From JAXHUH01 sp034211175 (GTDB lineage Bacteria; Actinomycetota; Acidimicrobiia; Acidimicrobiales; CAIXPF01), in the NCBI GenBank assembly GCA_034211175.1, contig JAXHUH010000133.1, forward strand, positions 1 through 29,923: DNA of 29,923 nt, read 5' to 3'. Each line of letters starts with the position of its first letter. Within the stretch, counting starts at the first letter, position 1. The notes under the pieces were generated by a model. It did no database searches, was not told the origin of the DNA, and saw only the letters and a list, made by a program, of their open reading frames with translations. The position numbers and the translations under genes were made by a program. Positions 1 to 9,602 of this stretch are shown here, one piece after another.

Positions 1-210
1 CATGACGCAGCCGTCGACCCAGTCGTCGTCGACGATCAGGTCCGTGCGGCCGAGCGAGCGCAGCTCACGCCGTACGACCCCGCGCAGGGCCGGGCCGAAC
101 TCGGTGGCCAGCGCCCACAGGCCGGCACGGTCGCCGGCCGCGAGGCCGGCCATGATCTCCGCCAGGCGCTCGCGATCCACCGGGCACCGCCGCTCCATCC
201 GCCGTTCCAT
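1..210 (-). CDS. N-terminal 70 codons of an unknown protein, possibly sigma-factor-like (cut by window edge)
   Basis: The frame is open from an ATG at 210 to the window edge, and a GAGGAG ribosome-binding site sits 5 nt upstream, so the start is well supported. The visible 70 residues are charged and helical (AGDRAGLWALATEFGPALRG, then RRELRSLGR, then a D/V-rich stretch). This layout resembles the first helices of sigma-70 region 2 in ECF-like factors, where an Ala/Asp-rich helix is followed by an Arg-rich one. That resemblance is inference from pattern only; the diagnostic regions 2.3-4 lie outside the window. A TGTCACA element lies 50 nt upstream of the start. The gene follows the small gene at 310-690 on the same strand after a 99-bp gap, so it may have its own promoter. 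Function is not established. Confidence 0.6.
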   Translation of the reverse strand, partial: MERRMERRCPVDRERLAEIMAGLAAGDRAGLWALATEFGPALRGVVRRELRSLGRTDLIVDDDWVDGCVM

Positions 211-238
211 CGTTGCTCCTCTCGGGGAAGTGCTTGAT

Positions 239-266
239 GGTTCGATGATGCGGAAGGGGTGTGACA
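239..266 (-). promoter_or_regulatory. Weak candidate ECF-type promoter in front of the truncated gene
   Basis: On the minus strand TGTCACA (260-266) is followed 15 nt later by CGAACC (239-244). TGTCACA matches the -35 element described for ECF41-type sigma factors, but the -10 element (CGTC in that family) is not matched and the spacer is one base short. A small GTGT-N7-ACAC inverted repeat overlaps the -35. This 99-bp gap is noticeably less GC-rich than the flanking genes, which suits a promoter. Low confidence. Confidence 0.2.
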
Positions 267-309
267 GTTACACGATTGTGATTCACGAGTGGTGGATGGT
301 CGCGCCGGA

Positions 310-690
310 TCAGGCGCTGCGCAGGTCGAGGGCCGGGCGCTCGGCCGGCTCGGGGAGCTCGATCGTCGTCTCGCCGTCGGTGAACCGCCGGGGGCGTAGG
401 AGGCGGACGTCGAGCGGGGTGGCGTCGTCGTGCCACCGCCGGAAGAGCTCGCGCCCGGTGTCGCCCACGACGCAGCCGTCCACGGTGGTCCGGGGGAGCT
501 GGTGGGCGAGCGTGCGCCAGCCCGGTGACGATCCGCCGTCGCCGCCGGGGCCGATCGTCAGCCGGACGTCATCGGCGCGACCGACGAGGTCGACGACGCC
601 GTCGACCTCGTCGATGCGCTCGATCACGAACCCGGTCATGACGAACGGCCCCAAGAGCGCACTCGGCTCGGCCCGATCCTGGTCCTGCAC
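310..690 (-). CDS. Small protein of unknown function (126 aa)
   Basis: The GTG start at 690 has a good AGGAGG ribosome-binding site 8 nt upstream, and codon use matches the neighbours. I do not recognise the family. The protein is acidic to neutral, with no signal peptide and no membrane segment. The first 60 residues alternate hydrophobic and charged residues (GFVIERIDEVDGVVDLVGRA) in a way that suggests beta strands. The rest contains a GCVVGDTGRELFRRW helix and a Pro/Glu-rich C-terminus. It precedes the possible sigma-like gene on the same strand. Candidate regulatory repeats (764-776 and 877-895) lie upstream. Confidence 0.7.
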   Translation of the reverse strand: MQDQDRAEPSALLGPFVMTGFVIERIDEVDGVVDLVGRADDVRLTIGPGGDGGSSPGWRTLAHQLPRTTVDGCVVGDTGRELFRRWHDDATPLDVRLLRPRRFTDGETTIELPEPAERPALDLRSA

Positions 691-763
691 GGTTGCGACC
701 TCCTGCTGCGACCGGCGCCGTTGCCGACCGCACGTGTTCCATCGTCGAGCGACACCCGCGCTT

Positions 764-895
764 TCACTTCCAGTGAGCAGAGAACCGCGTTCAGCGACGG
801 CGGAGGGGGATTCGCCCAGGTCAGCGTTTCAGGGACTGAGTCGGCTTCATCTTCCCGCAACACGACCGCAGCGACGCTGACATGATTCTGACATG
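764..895. promoter_or_regulatory. Candidate regulatory region: inverted repeat plus 11-bp-period direct repeat
   Basis: Two sites lie upstream of the minus-strand gene at 690. TCACT-tcc-AGTGA (764-776) is a perfect inverted repeat with 5-bp arms. CTGACATG-att-CTGACATG (877-884 and 888-895) is a perfect direct repeat with an 11-bp period, one helical turn. That period is typical of OmpR/PhoB-type response-regulator sites, and each unit differs from the enterobacterial Pho-box unit CTGTCAT by one base. No regulator is encoded nearby, so the role is inference. Confidence 0.3.
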
Positions 896-909
896 TCCGC
901 CACGCGAAC

Positions 910-933
910 GGGGCACCGCCGCAGCGGTGCCCC
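910..933. terminator. Hairpin terminator after the IPT/TIG gene
   Basis: GGGGCACCGC (910-919) and GCGGTGCCCC (924-933) form a perfect 10-bp stem with a 4-nt loop, 40 bp beyond the stop of the minus-strand gene at 973-2238. There is no U-tract, which is common for hairpin terminators in GC-rich actinobacteria. Confidence 0.6.
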
Positions 934-972
934 GTCGCCTGGTGCGCCCGGATCAGGCGATCCGGCGAACGG

Positions 973-2238
973 TCAGCTGTCCTCGTAGACCAGCGAGCCC
1001 GACCACACGGTCGGCGTGGTGAAGCCGGCCTTGGCGTTCCCGACGGCGAGCGACACCTCGCCGTCCTCACCCGGACCGACCTCCACGATCAGCTGGGTGT
1101 CGGCGACGACGACGACACCTTCCACCACCTCGCCACCGACGAGCACATCAGCCACGGTCACGCCGGTGAACCCGGTCCCGGTGACCACGAACATGCCGCC
1201 GGTCACGGTGTCGAGCAGCCCGGGGCTCGCGGTCGAGATGGTCGGCGCCGAGGTGGGCAGGAACCCGAACGGGGGCCCGGCCGTCGGCGCCGTCTGGCCG
1301 AACGCGGTGTCGACGAAGAGCCGGTAGAGCCCGACGGTCTGGGTCGGGATGACGACCTCGAACCCGGTGCCATCCGTCTCGACCGAGCCGGACACCGGGG
1401 CCACCTTCTTCGACCCGAAGTAGATGTTCGACGCCTCGTAGAGATCGGTGCCGATGATCGTCAGCGTGTCGCCGACGGCGCCACCGTCGTCACCGGTGTC
1501 GCCGACGGGGTCGCCGTCCTCGTTGAGGATCTCGTCGATCTTCGGCGGGTTGATGTAGTAGAAGTCGTCCTTCACCCCCGCGTCCGTGCTGGAGACGCTG
1601 GCGGTGCGGGAGTAGCGGGCCGACACGCGCACGTTGCCCACCGACGGTGTGGCCTTGCCGCTGCGGATGTCGGGGACCGCGTACATCGACGTGTCGGAGA
1701 TGACGTAGGCCGCCCGGGCCCGGACCCCGTTGAACGTCACCTCGGGGGCGGTCACGCCGGTGAAGCCCTTCCCGGTGATGGCGATCGCCGGCGGCGTACC
1801 GTCGATGACCGCATGGCGGGCGCTCATCGCGGTGATGGTCGGCTGGACGTAGGTGAACTGCGCCGACGCCGACGGGTTGGAGCTCGGGCCGTCCGCATTG
1901 GTCACGCTGACCTCGACGGCGAGCGGATCGGGGTTCTGGGGCGGGGCGACGGCGTAGATCAACTTGTCGTTGACGACGGTGAACTCGGTCGCCGGCACCG
2001 TGCCGAACGTGACCGCGGTGACGTCGACGAAGCCGGTCCCGGTGATCGAGACGACCTGGCCGCCCTCGACCGTGCCCGACGCGGGCGTCAGCCTGGACAC
2101 CGTCGGCACCGCGGCGTGGGCGACACCGGCGTTGACCACGACGGTCGAGGCGACGATGGCGAGGATGGCGAGCAGCTTCGTCGCGAGTCCGCTCCGTTGG
2201 CCTCGGAGACGGGGATCGCGGGGCCGGCGTGGATGCAT
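973..2238 (-). CDS. Secreted IPT/TIG-repeat protein (421 aa), paralogue 1
   Basis: The ATG at 2238 has AGGAGG 8 nt upstream. The reading frame stays open further upstream, but without a ribosome site. Residues 1-42 form a signal peptide: a basic n-region, a hydrophobic core (LLAILAIVASTVVVNAG) and an AHA-A cleavage site. The remainder is about four IPT/TIG immunoglobulin-like repeats of 90-95 residues (about 45-130, 131-225, 231-325, 328-421), recognised by recurring P-x-G-x-x-x-G-G and I-x-G-x-G-F motifs such as SITGTGFVDV, ITGKGFTGV and VTGTGFTGV. No anchor, LPXTG motif or catalytic domain is visible, so it is probably a secreted or loosely wall-bound structural or binding protein. The next gene upstream (2397-3668) is a clear tandem paralogue with the same repeat order. 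The ligand is unknown. Confidence 0.85.
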   Translation of the reverse strand: MHPRRPRDPRLRGQRSGLATKLLAILAIVASTVVVNAGVAHAAVPTVSRLTPASGTVEGGQVVSITGTGFVDVTAVTFGTVPATEFTVVNDKLIYAVAPPQNPDPLAVEVSVTNADGPSSNPSASAQFTYVQPTITAMSARHAVIDGTPPAIAITGKGFTGVTAPEVTFNGVRARAAYVISDTSMYAVPDIRSGKATPSVGNVRVSARYSRTASVSSTDAGVKDDFYYINPPKIDEILNEDGDPVGDTGDDGGAVGDTLTIIGTDLYEASNIYFGSKKVAPVSGSVETDGTGFEVVIPTQTVGLYRLFVDTAFGQTAPTAGPPFGFLPTSAPTISTASPGLLDTVTGGMFVVTGTGFTGVTVADVLVGGEVVEGVVVVADTQLIVEVGPGEDGEVSLAVGNAKAGFTTPTVWSGSLVYEDS

Positions 2239-2396
2239 GGACTGGTCCTCCTGCGGGCGGTGTCCGCGACGGCGCGGATCGGCGCACGTAGGTTCGACCG
2301 CGGCGCATCGAGCCTTGACTGCCCGCCCATCCCGCATCGCGAGGACTTCGGGCGTGCTGCGTCGATCGACCCGGGACGATCCCCCACCCGGACGCC

Positions 2397-3668
2397 TCAC
2401 TCGTAGCGCAACAGCCCGCTCCAGCGGACCGGCGCGGCGAACCCGGCGCGGGCGTTGGCCACCTCGAGCGTCGCCGGCCCTGCGACGCCGGCGCCGGCCT
2501 GGACGATCATCCGGTGGTCCGACACCACCGTCACCCGTTCCGCGGCGACGCCGGCGACGAGGACGTCGGTCGCGGTCGCGCCGGTGAAGCCGCGGCCCTC
2601 GACGAGGAGGAGGCCTCCGGTGTCCACGTCGAGGACACCGGGCACGACCGCGCGGACGGACGGCTCGGCGTCGGGGAGGAAGCCGAACCGGGGGCCGCTC
2701 ACCCGACTCGACGCTCCGAACGGCGTCTCCACCACGACCGTCATCGGGCCGACGGGGACGCTCGGGACGGTGACCCGGACCGAGGTGCCGTCGGGGGCCA
2801 CCGAACCGCCCACGACCGCGACCCGGTACGGCCCGAACGACACGATGCGCACGTCGTAGAGGTCAGTGCCCTCGAGCGTCAGGGTCTCGCCGACGCCGGC
2901 GAGGGCGTCGGCGTCGTCGTCGACCTCGTCCCCGGCGGCGTTGCGGATCGCCGTCACCGTCGGCTCGCCGCCGAGGTAGTACCAGTCGTCGCGATCGGTG
3001 GCCGTGTCGCTCCACACGTGCTGGTCCGGCCCGTACGTCGCCCGCACCGTCACGTCGCCCGCGCCCGGTGTGGCAGTCGCCGGGTCGACGTCGGGCACGA
3101 CGTACATCACGGTGTCGGAGAACACGTGGGCCGACACGGCGGGCACCCCGGCGAACATCACGTCCTCGGCGGTGACGCCGGTGAACCCCTGCCCGCGCAC
3201 CGAGACCGACGGGGCGTCGCCGCCGACGACGGCGTGACGTACGCCGAGGCCGGTGATGAGGGGCACCACGTAGTTGAACCACGGCCCGGTGACGACCGTG
3301 CCGTCGGCGAGCTCGACCGTGACCGGCACGCCCCCGGCGGCGGGCAGTTGCGGTGGGGCCTCGGCGATCACCTGGCGATCGTCGATCACGACGAACGACA
3401 CCGCGTCCAGATCGCCGAAGCGGACCCCCACCGCGGTGGCGAGCGAGCGCCCGCCGATCGAGACGACCGTGCCGCCCTCCACCGTCCCCCGGTTGGGCGC
3501 CAGGTTCACGATCCGGGCGTCCTGTGCACCCGCCGGGCCCGCAGCGAGGGGGATGGCGAGCAGGTCGACGAGGAGCACCAGCGCCATGGCGGCGGCCCGA
3601 CGCCGCCGCGTTCGGTGTCGCCGACGACGAACGGTCGCGGACGGGGCGAGCAGGGCACTCGTGGGCAT
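2397..3668 (-). CDS. Secreted IPT/TIG-repeat protein (423 aa), paralogue 2
   Basis: The chosen ATG (3668) follows a GGAG site. A second Met lies 27 codons in, at the edge of the hydrophobic core. The signal peptide is unusual: a long N-terminus with an Arg cluster (RRRRHRTRRRR) precedes the core LVLLVDLLAIPLAAGPAGAQ, so the in-frame Met at residue 28 is a possible alternative start. Four IPT/TIG repeats follow, with motifs such as VEGGTVVSIGGRSL, VRGQGFTGV, LEGTDLYDV and VEGRGFTGA. Repeats align one-to-one with those of the downstream paralogue, for example the shared -RHAVxxG- in repeat 2 and GTDLYxxxxxxFG in repeat 3, so this is an old tandem duplication. It contains no recognised enzyme domain. 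Both genes may be co-transcribed across the 158-bp gap, although that gap could hold another promoter. Confidence 0.85.
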   Translation of the reverse strand: MPTSALLAPSATVRRRRHRTRRRRAAAMALVLLVDLLAIPLAAGPAGAQDARIVNLAPNRGTVEGGTVVSIGGRSLATAVGVRFGDLDAVSFVVIDDRQVIAEAPPQLPAAGGVPVTVELADGTVVTGPWFNYVVPLITGLGVRHAVVGGDAPSVSVRGQGFTGVTAEDVMFAGVPAVSAHVFSDTVMYVVPDVDPATATPGAGDVTVRATYGPDQHVWSDTATDRDDWYYLGGEPTVTAIRNAAGDEVDDDADALAGVGETLTLEGTDLYDVRIVSFGPYRVAVVGGSVAPDGTSVRVTVPSVPVGPMTVVVETPFGASSRVSGPRFGFLPDAEPSVRAVVPGVLDVDTGGLLLVEGRGFTGATATDVLVAGVAAERVTVVSDHRMIVQAGAGVAGPATLEVANARAGFAAPVRWSGLLRYE

Positions 3669-3905
3669 GGAGGTCTCCGGGGCCGGGTCCGGGGTGTCGG
3701 CCCCTATCACGACCTCCGCCGGCGGCTCCTTGACCGGGTGCCGTGACGTTCCCTCAGGCGCGCACTCGGCGCCGACCGGTGCACGGCCTCACCAGCAAGC
3801 CCAGAACGCGCGTCTACAACCACCCAGCGCGCTGATTTCTTGTGCGATCACCGTTTCTCGCGAAGTGTTGCGCACGCACGGTCGCCAACGTGTCATTCTG
3901 CCCCG

Positions 3906-4148
3906 GTGAGATCGTTCCGCCACCCCTCGAACGGCGACAAGGTGAGCCGCTCGGCCGACGAGCTGCTCCAACTCGCCGCACTGCTGGGGCCGACGCGCCT
4001 GGCGCAGCTCGGTGACCTCGCCCGCAAGCGGCGGGTGGCCGTCACCGTGCTCCTGCGCGACCTCGTCGACGAGCTCCTGGTGCAGGAACGCCCCGACATC
4101 GGAGCCCGCGGCGACGAGCTCGGCGGACTGGCGGCCCGGGAGAGCTGA
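3906..4148 (+). CDS. Small helical protein, possibly ribbon-helix-helix DNA-binding (80 aa)
   Basis: A GTG at 3906 opens the frame without a Shine-Dalgarno. A -10-like CATTCT (3894-3899) ends 6 nt before the GTG, so it may be a leaderless start. An in-frame GTG at 3942 is the alternative. The core TRLAQLGDLARKRRVAVTVL, followed by LRDLVDELLVQER, has the strand-helix-helix rhythm of CopG/Arc-type ribbon-helix-helix proteins, but I could not match it to a named family. It is divergent from the IPT/TIG pair, so it could regulate them; that is inference only. Confidence 0.5.
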   Translation: MRSFRHPSNGDKVSRSADELLQLAALLGPTRLAQLGDLARKRRVAVTVLLRDLVDELLVQERPDIGARGDELGGLAARES

Positions 4149-4161
4149 CCCCGGCCCGGGC

Positions 4162-4198
4162 GGGGTGGGAGCGCGAGCGCAGCCCGCGGTCCCACCCC
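4162..4198. terminator. Bidirectional terminator hairpin between convergent genes
   Basis: GGGGTGGGA (4162-4170) pairs perfectly with TCCCACCCC (4190-4198) across a 19-nt GC-rich loop. It lies in the 58-bp gap between the convergent ends of the small plus-strand gene and the ATPase gene, so it can serve both. Confidence 0.6.
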
Positions 4199-4206
4199 CG
4201 TGGGCA

Positions 4207-6972
<2,766 letters not shown>

Positions 6973-6980
6973 GCGAACAT

Positions 6981-7038
6981 GACCTCCGGGGGTGCGCTCG
7001 TAGGCGAATGGCCACCTGCTGGTGGCCACCCGGAGGTC
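6981..7038 (-). promoter_or_regulatory. Riboswitch expression platform: anti-SD/SD pairing and competing hairpin
   Basis: In the minus-strand transcript GACCUCCGG (7030-7038), the 3' part of the aptamer, is perfectly complementary to CCGGAGGUC (6981-6989), which contains the ATPase ribosome-binding site. The pairing can extend to GACCUCCGGGUG with a 2-nt bulge. Between them lies a perfect 8-bp hairpin, UGGCCACC-tetraloop-GGUGGCCA (7009-7028), overlapping the GUGG of aptamer helix P1. Closing P1 would use CCUC/GUGG and so free the ribosome site. This predicts an ON switch at translation. The complementarity is seen directly; the mechanism is inference. Confidence 0.65.
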
Positions 7039-7117
7039 TCCCCCGCCCTGGGGCCGATGGCACCGGGGCTCGCGCCCGTGATGACGACACCATCGTGCTG
7101 GGGTACTCCCCTCGTGG
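7026..7117 (-). ncRNA. yybP-ykoY (manganese) riboswitch aptamer
   Basis: Read on the minus strand, the leader shows the family's conserved core. P1 is CCACGAGG (7110-7117) with CCUC-cgg-GUGG (7026-7036). The first internal loop has GGGGAGUA (7104-7111). P2 is CCCC with GGGG. P3 is CGAUGG with CCAUCG enclosing GUCGUCAUCACGGG. The conserved 3' element is GGGGGAGACCU (about 7034-7044). These are hallmarks of Rfam RF00080, shown to sense Mn2+ and often placed before TerC, MntP and P-type ATPases. The downstream gene is such an ATPase, and a promoter starts transcription right at P1. A covariance-model search would settle it. Confidence 0.85.
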
Positions 7118-7122
7118 ACTGC

Positions 7123-7151
7123 ATGGTACCCACGCCGCGGATCGACTGAAA
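7123..7151 (-). promoter_or_regulatory. Promoter for the riboswitch-ATPase transcript
   Basis: TTTCAG (7146-7151) and TACCAT (7123-7128) are separated by exactly 17 bp on the minus strand. Initiation about 6-7 nt after the -10 would fall at about 7116-7118, the first bases of aptamer helix P1. The agreement between predicted start and aptamer boundary supports both calls. Confidence 0.6.
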
Positions 7152-7278
7152 CCGCACGATGCACGCAGGTGATACCGATCACGCACCGTGCTGCGGCGTT
7201 GGTCGGCCAGCGTCGGATTCCTGCGCGCGTTGCACCCGAACCACCGCTGGCGGCGGTGTCGACGGATCAGATCGGCGG

Positions 7279-7303
7279 GGTGCCGTCCGCGAGCGCGGGC
7301 ACC
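7279..7303 (-). terminator. Probable terminator after the DEAD-box helicase
   Basis: GGTGCC (7279-7284) and GGCACC (7298-7303) form the base of an imperfect GC-rich hairpin, extended by CG-rich pairs around a short loop. It starts 35 bp beyond the helicase stop on the minus strand and separates that gene from the ATPase promoter. There is no U-tract. Confidence 0.4.
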
Positions 7304-7337
7304 GGGGACGACGAAGGCGTTCGCCACCCCCGTTGCG

Positions 7338-8813
7338 TCAGCGGTCCCGGGCGGGCTGGCGGCGGCGGTTGCCGCGACCACCCGGATGCGGGCGGCCCGA
7401 CCGGCCGCCGCCCGGGTGGTTCCGTCCGCGGCCACCGTCGCGGCGGCCCTCACCGGAGCCGTCACGATCGGCCCGCGCGCCGCCGTCGGTACGCCCGTCG
7501 GAGCGACCGCCCTCGGAACGACCACCGTCGTCACGGCCCCGTCGGCGGTTGGGGCGTCGGTCCCCGCCGCCGTCGCGCTGACCGCGGGACTCGCCGCGGC
7601 GCGCGCCACCGGAGCGGTTCTTGCCCCGGCCGCGCCCGTCGCCGGTGCGCTCGGGGGCGGGCGCGACCCGGGTGAGCGTGGACGGGTCGCCCAGGAGCTC
7701 GGCCGTGGGCTCGCCCGCGTCGACCACGACGCCGAGCGGCTTCAGCTGCTTGCGGACGTCACGCACCTGCGAGCGGTCGACCAGCGACACGACGAGACCC
7801 GACGCGCCGGCGCGTGCGGTGCGCCCGGAGCGGTGGACGTAGGTGGTGGCCTCGTCACACGGGTCGTAGTGGACGACGCAGGCCACGCCGTCGACGTGGA
7901 TGCCCCGGGCGGCGACGTCGGTGGCCACGAGCGCGTGGACCGCACCCCGGCTGAAGTGGCCGAGCGCCCGGTCGCGCTGGCCCTGGCTGCGCCCGCCGTG
8001 GATGGCGGCCGACGCGACGCCGAGCCGGTCGAGCTGCTTCGCGACCCGGTCGGCACCGCGACGCGTCCGGCAGAACACGACGGTCGGCCCGGCCGCGGCC
8101 ACGAGCTCTGCCGTGCGTCGCGAGCGGTCCGGCCGCTCGATCTCCCAGAACAGGTGGCGGGCGGACGAGATGTCCGGCGTGGCCTCGCCGACCTCGTGGC
8201 GCACCGGGTCCTGCTGGTAGCCGTCGATCAGCTGGGCGACATCGCCCTCGAGCGTCGCGGAGAAGAGGACGGTCTGGCGATCCCGGTTGGTCTGGTCGAG
8301 GACCCGGCGCACGGCGGGCAGGAAGCCCATGTCGGCCATGCGGTCGGCCTCGTCGACCACGACCCGGGTGACGTCGCCGAGCGTGAGCGCGCCCTGGGAG
8401 AGGAGGTCCTCGAGACGGCCCGGGCAGGCGACGAGGATCTCGACGCCCCGCGCGAGCTGCCGGCGCTGGGGCTCGAGCCCGACGCCGCCGTACACGGCGA
8501 GGACCCGCAGGTCCCGTGCGTTGGCCAACGGGGTGAGCTCGCGGCTGATCTGCTCGGCGAGCTCGCGGGTCGGGGCGAGCACGAGTGCCTGGGGACGCTT
8601 CTTGGCGGCGCCACCGGTGCGGGCGACGAGGGGGATGCCGAAGGCGAGGGTCTTGCCCGAGCCGGTCGGTGCCCGGCCGGTCACGTCACGGCCGTCGAGG
8701 GCGTCGGGGAGCGCGGCGGCCTGGATGGCGAACGGCTCGGTGATGGAGCGCGCGGCGAGCGCGTCGACGAGGTCGGCGGGGACGCCGAGGTCGGCGAAGG
8801 TGGGGGGATTCAC
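7338..8813 (-). CDS. DEAD-box ATP-dependent RNA helicase with basic Arg/Gly-rich tail (491 aa)
   Basis: This is an RNA-remodelling ATPase of the cold-shock/ribosome-assembly type (RhlE/DeaD-like; exact subgroup not determined). All core motifs are present: Q-motif (PFAIQ, Gln31), motif I APTGSGKT (48-55), Ia PTRELAEQ (81-88), Ib ACPGR (129-133, a variant of the usual TPGR), II DEAD (154-157), III SAT (185-187), V ATDVAARGI (297-305) and VI HRSGRTARAG (327-336). Residues from about 387 to 491 are a disordered tail rich in Arg, Gly and Asp, typical of RNA-binding extensions in actinobacterial DEAD-box proteins. The GTG start at 8813 is fixed by AGGAG 4-5 nt upstream. An 8-bp GC hairpin sits immediately 5' of that ribosome site. 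The gene is monocistronic and divergent from the FKBP gene. Confidence 0.93.
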   Translation of the reverse strand: MNPPTFADLGVPADLVDALAARSITEPFAIQAAALPDALDGRDVTGRAPTGSGKTLAFGIPLVARTGGAAKKRPQALVLAPTRELAEQISRELTPLANARDLRVLAVYGGVGLEPQRRQLARGVEILVACPGRLEDLLSQGALTLGDVTRVVVDEADRMADMGFLPAVRRVLDQTNRDRQTVLFSATLEGDVAQLIDGYQQDPVRHEVGEATPDISSARHLFWEIERPDRSRRTAELVAAAGPTVVFCRTRRGADRVAKQLDRLGVASAAIHGGRSQGQRDRALGHFSRGAVHALVATDVAARGIHVDGVACVVHYDPCDEATTYVHRSGRTARAGASGLVVSLVDRSQVRDVRKQLKPLGVVVDAGEPTAELLGDPSTLTRVAPAPERTGDGRGRGKNRSGGARRGESRGQRDGGGDRRPNRRRGRDDGGRSEGGRSDGRTDGGARADRDGSGEGRRDGGRGRNHPGGGRSGRPHPGGRGNRRRQPARDR

Positions 8814-9155
8814 GTGGCTCCTGGCTTCCCGCGCACGGCGCGGGAGTCGTCTGGCTGGTTCGGGCACGTCCTCGAGAGCCGGAGCCGCAGAGCCCTGGAA
8901 CCGAGACGTCAGCGATGGGGGGATCGGTTGACCGGGGGCCGGACCCGACCGCCGTGCGGCGACGCCGGGCTGGGACCGTCCAGCCGGGTGGCCGAAGCAC
9001 ATCGCGGTGGCCGCGACATGGTCGCGGTGGTGGCCACAGGGTAGCAGCAGCGGAGGGAGTGCCGGCGAGGTGGGTATGGTCGGTTGACGAGCCCGTGGTC
9101 CCCGACGATGCGGAGACGACTGCATCGGGCCCGGGTGTGACGAAGGGAAACCCAC
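8814..9155. other. 342-bp divergent intergenic region between helicase and FKBP genes
   Basis: No gene is supported here. The region should carry both promoters, but I see no convincing -35/-10 pair. It contains the helicase leader hairpin (8827-8845) and a perfect inverted repeat CCGCGAC-atg-GTCGCGG (9011-9027), which could be an operator or a leader hairpin. Confidence 0.4.
8827..8845 (-). promoter_or_regulatory. Stable hairpin in the 5' leader of the DEAD-box helicase
   Basis: TCCCGCGC (8827-8834) and GCGCGGGA (8838-8845) form a perfect 8-bp, nearly all-GC stem with a 3-nt loop. It ends 4 nt before the AGGAG ribosome site (8818-8822). A helix there would hinder ribosome access unless unwound, so temperature or autoregulatory control by the helicase is possible. 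Function is inference. Confidence 0.4.
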
Positions 9156-9575
9156 GTGGCCGACGCTGCGACCGTGAACAACGGCGACACTGTGCAGGTC
9201 CACTACACGGGCCGCCTCGACGATGGCAGGACGTTCGATTCCTCCCAGGGCAGGGACCCACTGCAGTTCGTGGTGGGGAGCGGACAGGTGATCTCCGGCT
9301 TCGACCAGGCGGTCTCCGGCCTGGCGGTCGGCGACACCCGCAGCTTCCGGATCGAGCCCGACGACGGCTACGGGGACCGCCGCGACGACCTCGTCCTCAA
9401 GGTCCCCCAGGGCCAGGCCCCCGACGGGCTGACCGTGGGCGATCAGGTCCAGGTGAACAACACGCCGGCCACGGTGATCGACGTCGACGATGCCGGCGTC
9501 ACCATCGACGCCAACCACCCGCTCGCCGGCCACGCGCTCAACTTCGACATCCAGGTCGTCGGCATCGCCGGCTGA
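9156..9575 (+). CDS. FKBP-type (SlyD-like) peptidyl-prolyl cis-trans isomerase (139 aa)
   Basis: This enzyme catalyses cis-trans isomerisation of prolyl bonds and likely acts as a cytosolic folding helper; no signal peptide is present. The N-terminal half has FKBP residues VHYTGRLDDGRTFDSS and the conserved VISGFDQAVSGLAVGD loop. The centre holds an insert-in-flap-like segment, and the C-terminal half carries the SlyD signature DANHPLAGHALNFDIQV. It lacks the His/Cys-rich metal-binding tail of E. coli SlyD. The GTG start has a GAAGGG ribosome site about 8 nt upstream. It stands alone, convergent with the methyltransferase gene. Confidence 0.92.
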   Translation: MADAATVNNGDTVQVHYTGRLDDGRTFDSSQGRDPLQFVVGSGQVISGFDQAVSGLAVGDTRSFRIEPDDGYGDRRDDLVLKVPQGQAPDGLTVGDQVQVNNTPATVIDVDDAGVTIDANHPLAGHALNFDIQVVGIAG

Positions 9576-9584
9576 CACCGGATC

Positions 9585-9602
9585 GCCGGACGCTGGTCCG
9601 GC
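9585..9602. terminator. Terminator hairpin between convergent FKBP and methyltransferase genes
   Basis: GCCGGAC (9585-9591) and GTCCGGC (9596-9602) make a perfect 7-bp stem with a GCTG loop. It fills the 27-bp gap between the two stop codons. Confidence 0.5.

Noticed and set aside
9011..9027. CCGCGAC-atg-GTCGCGG as a defined operator
   Set aside because: It is a perfect inverted repeat, but such GC repeats are frequent by chance here and no second copy or regulator was found; listed only in the intergenic note.
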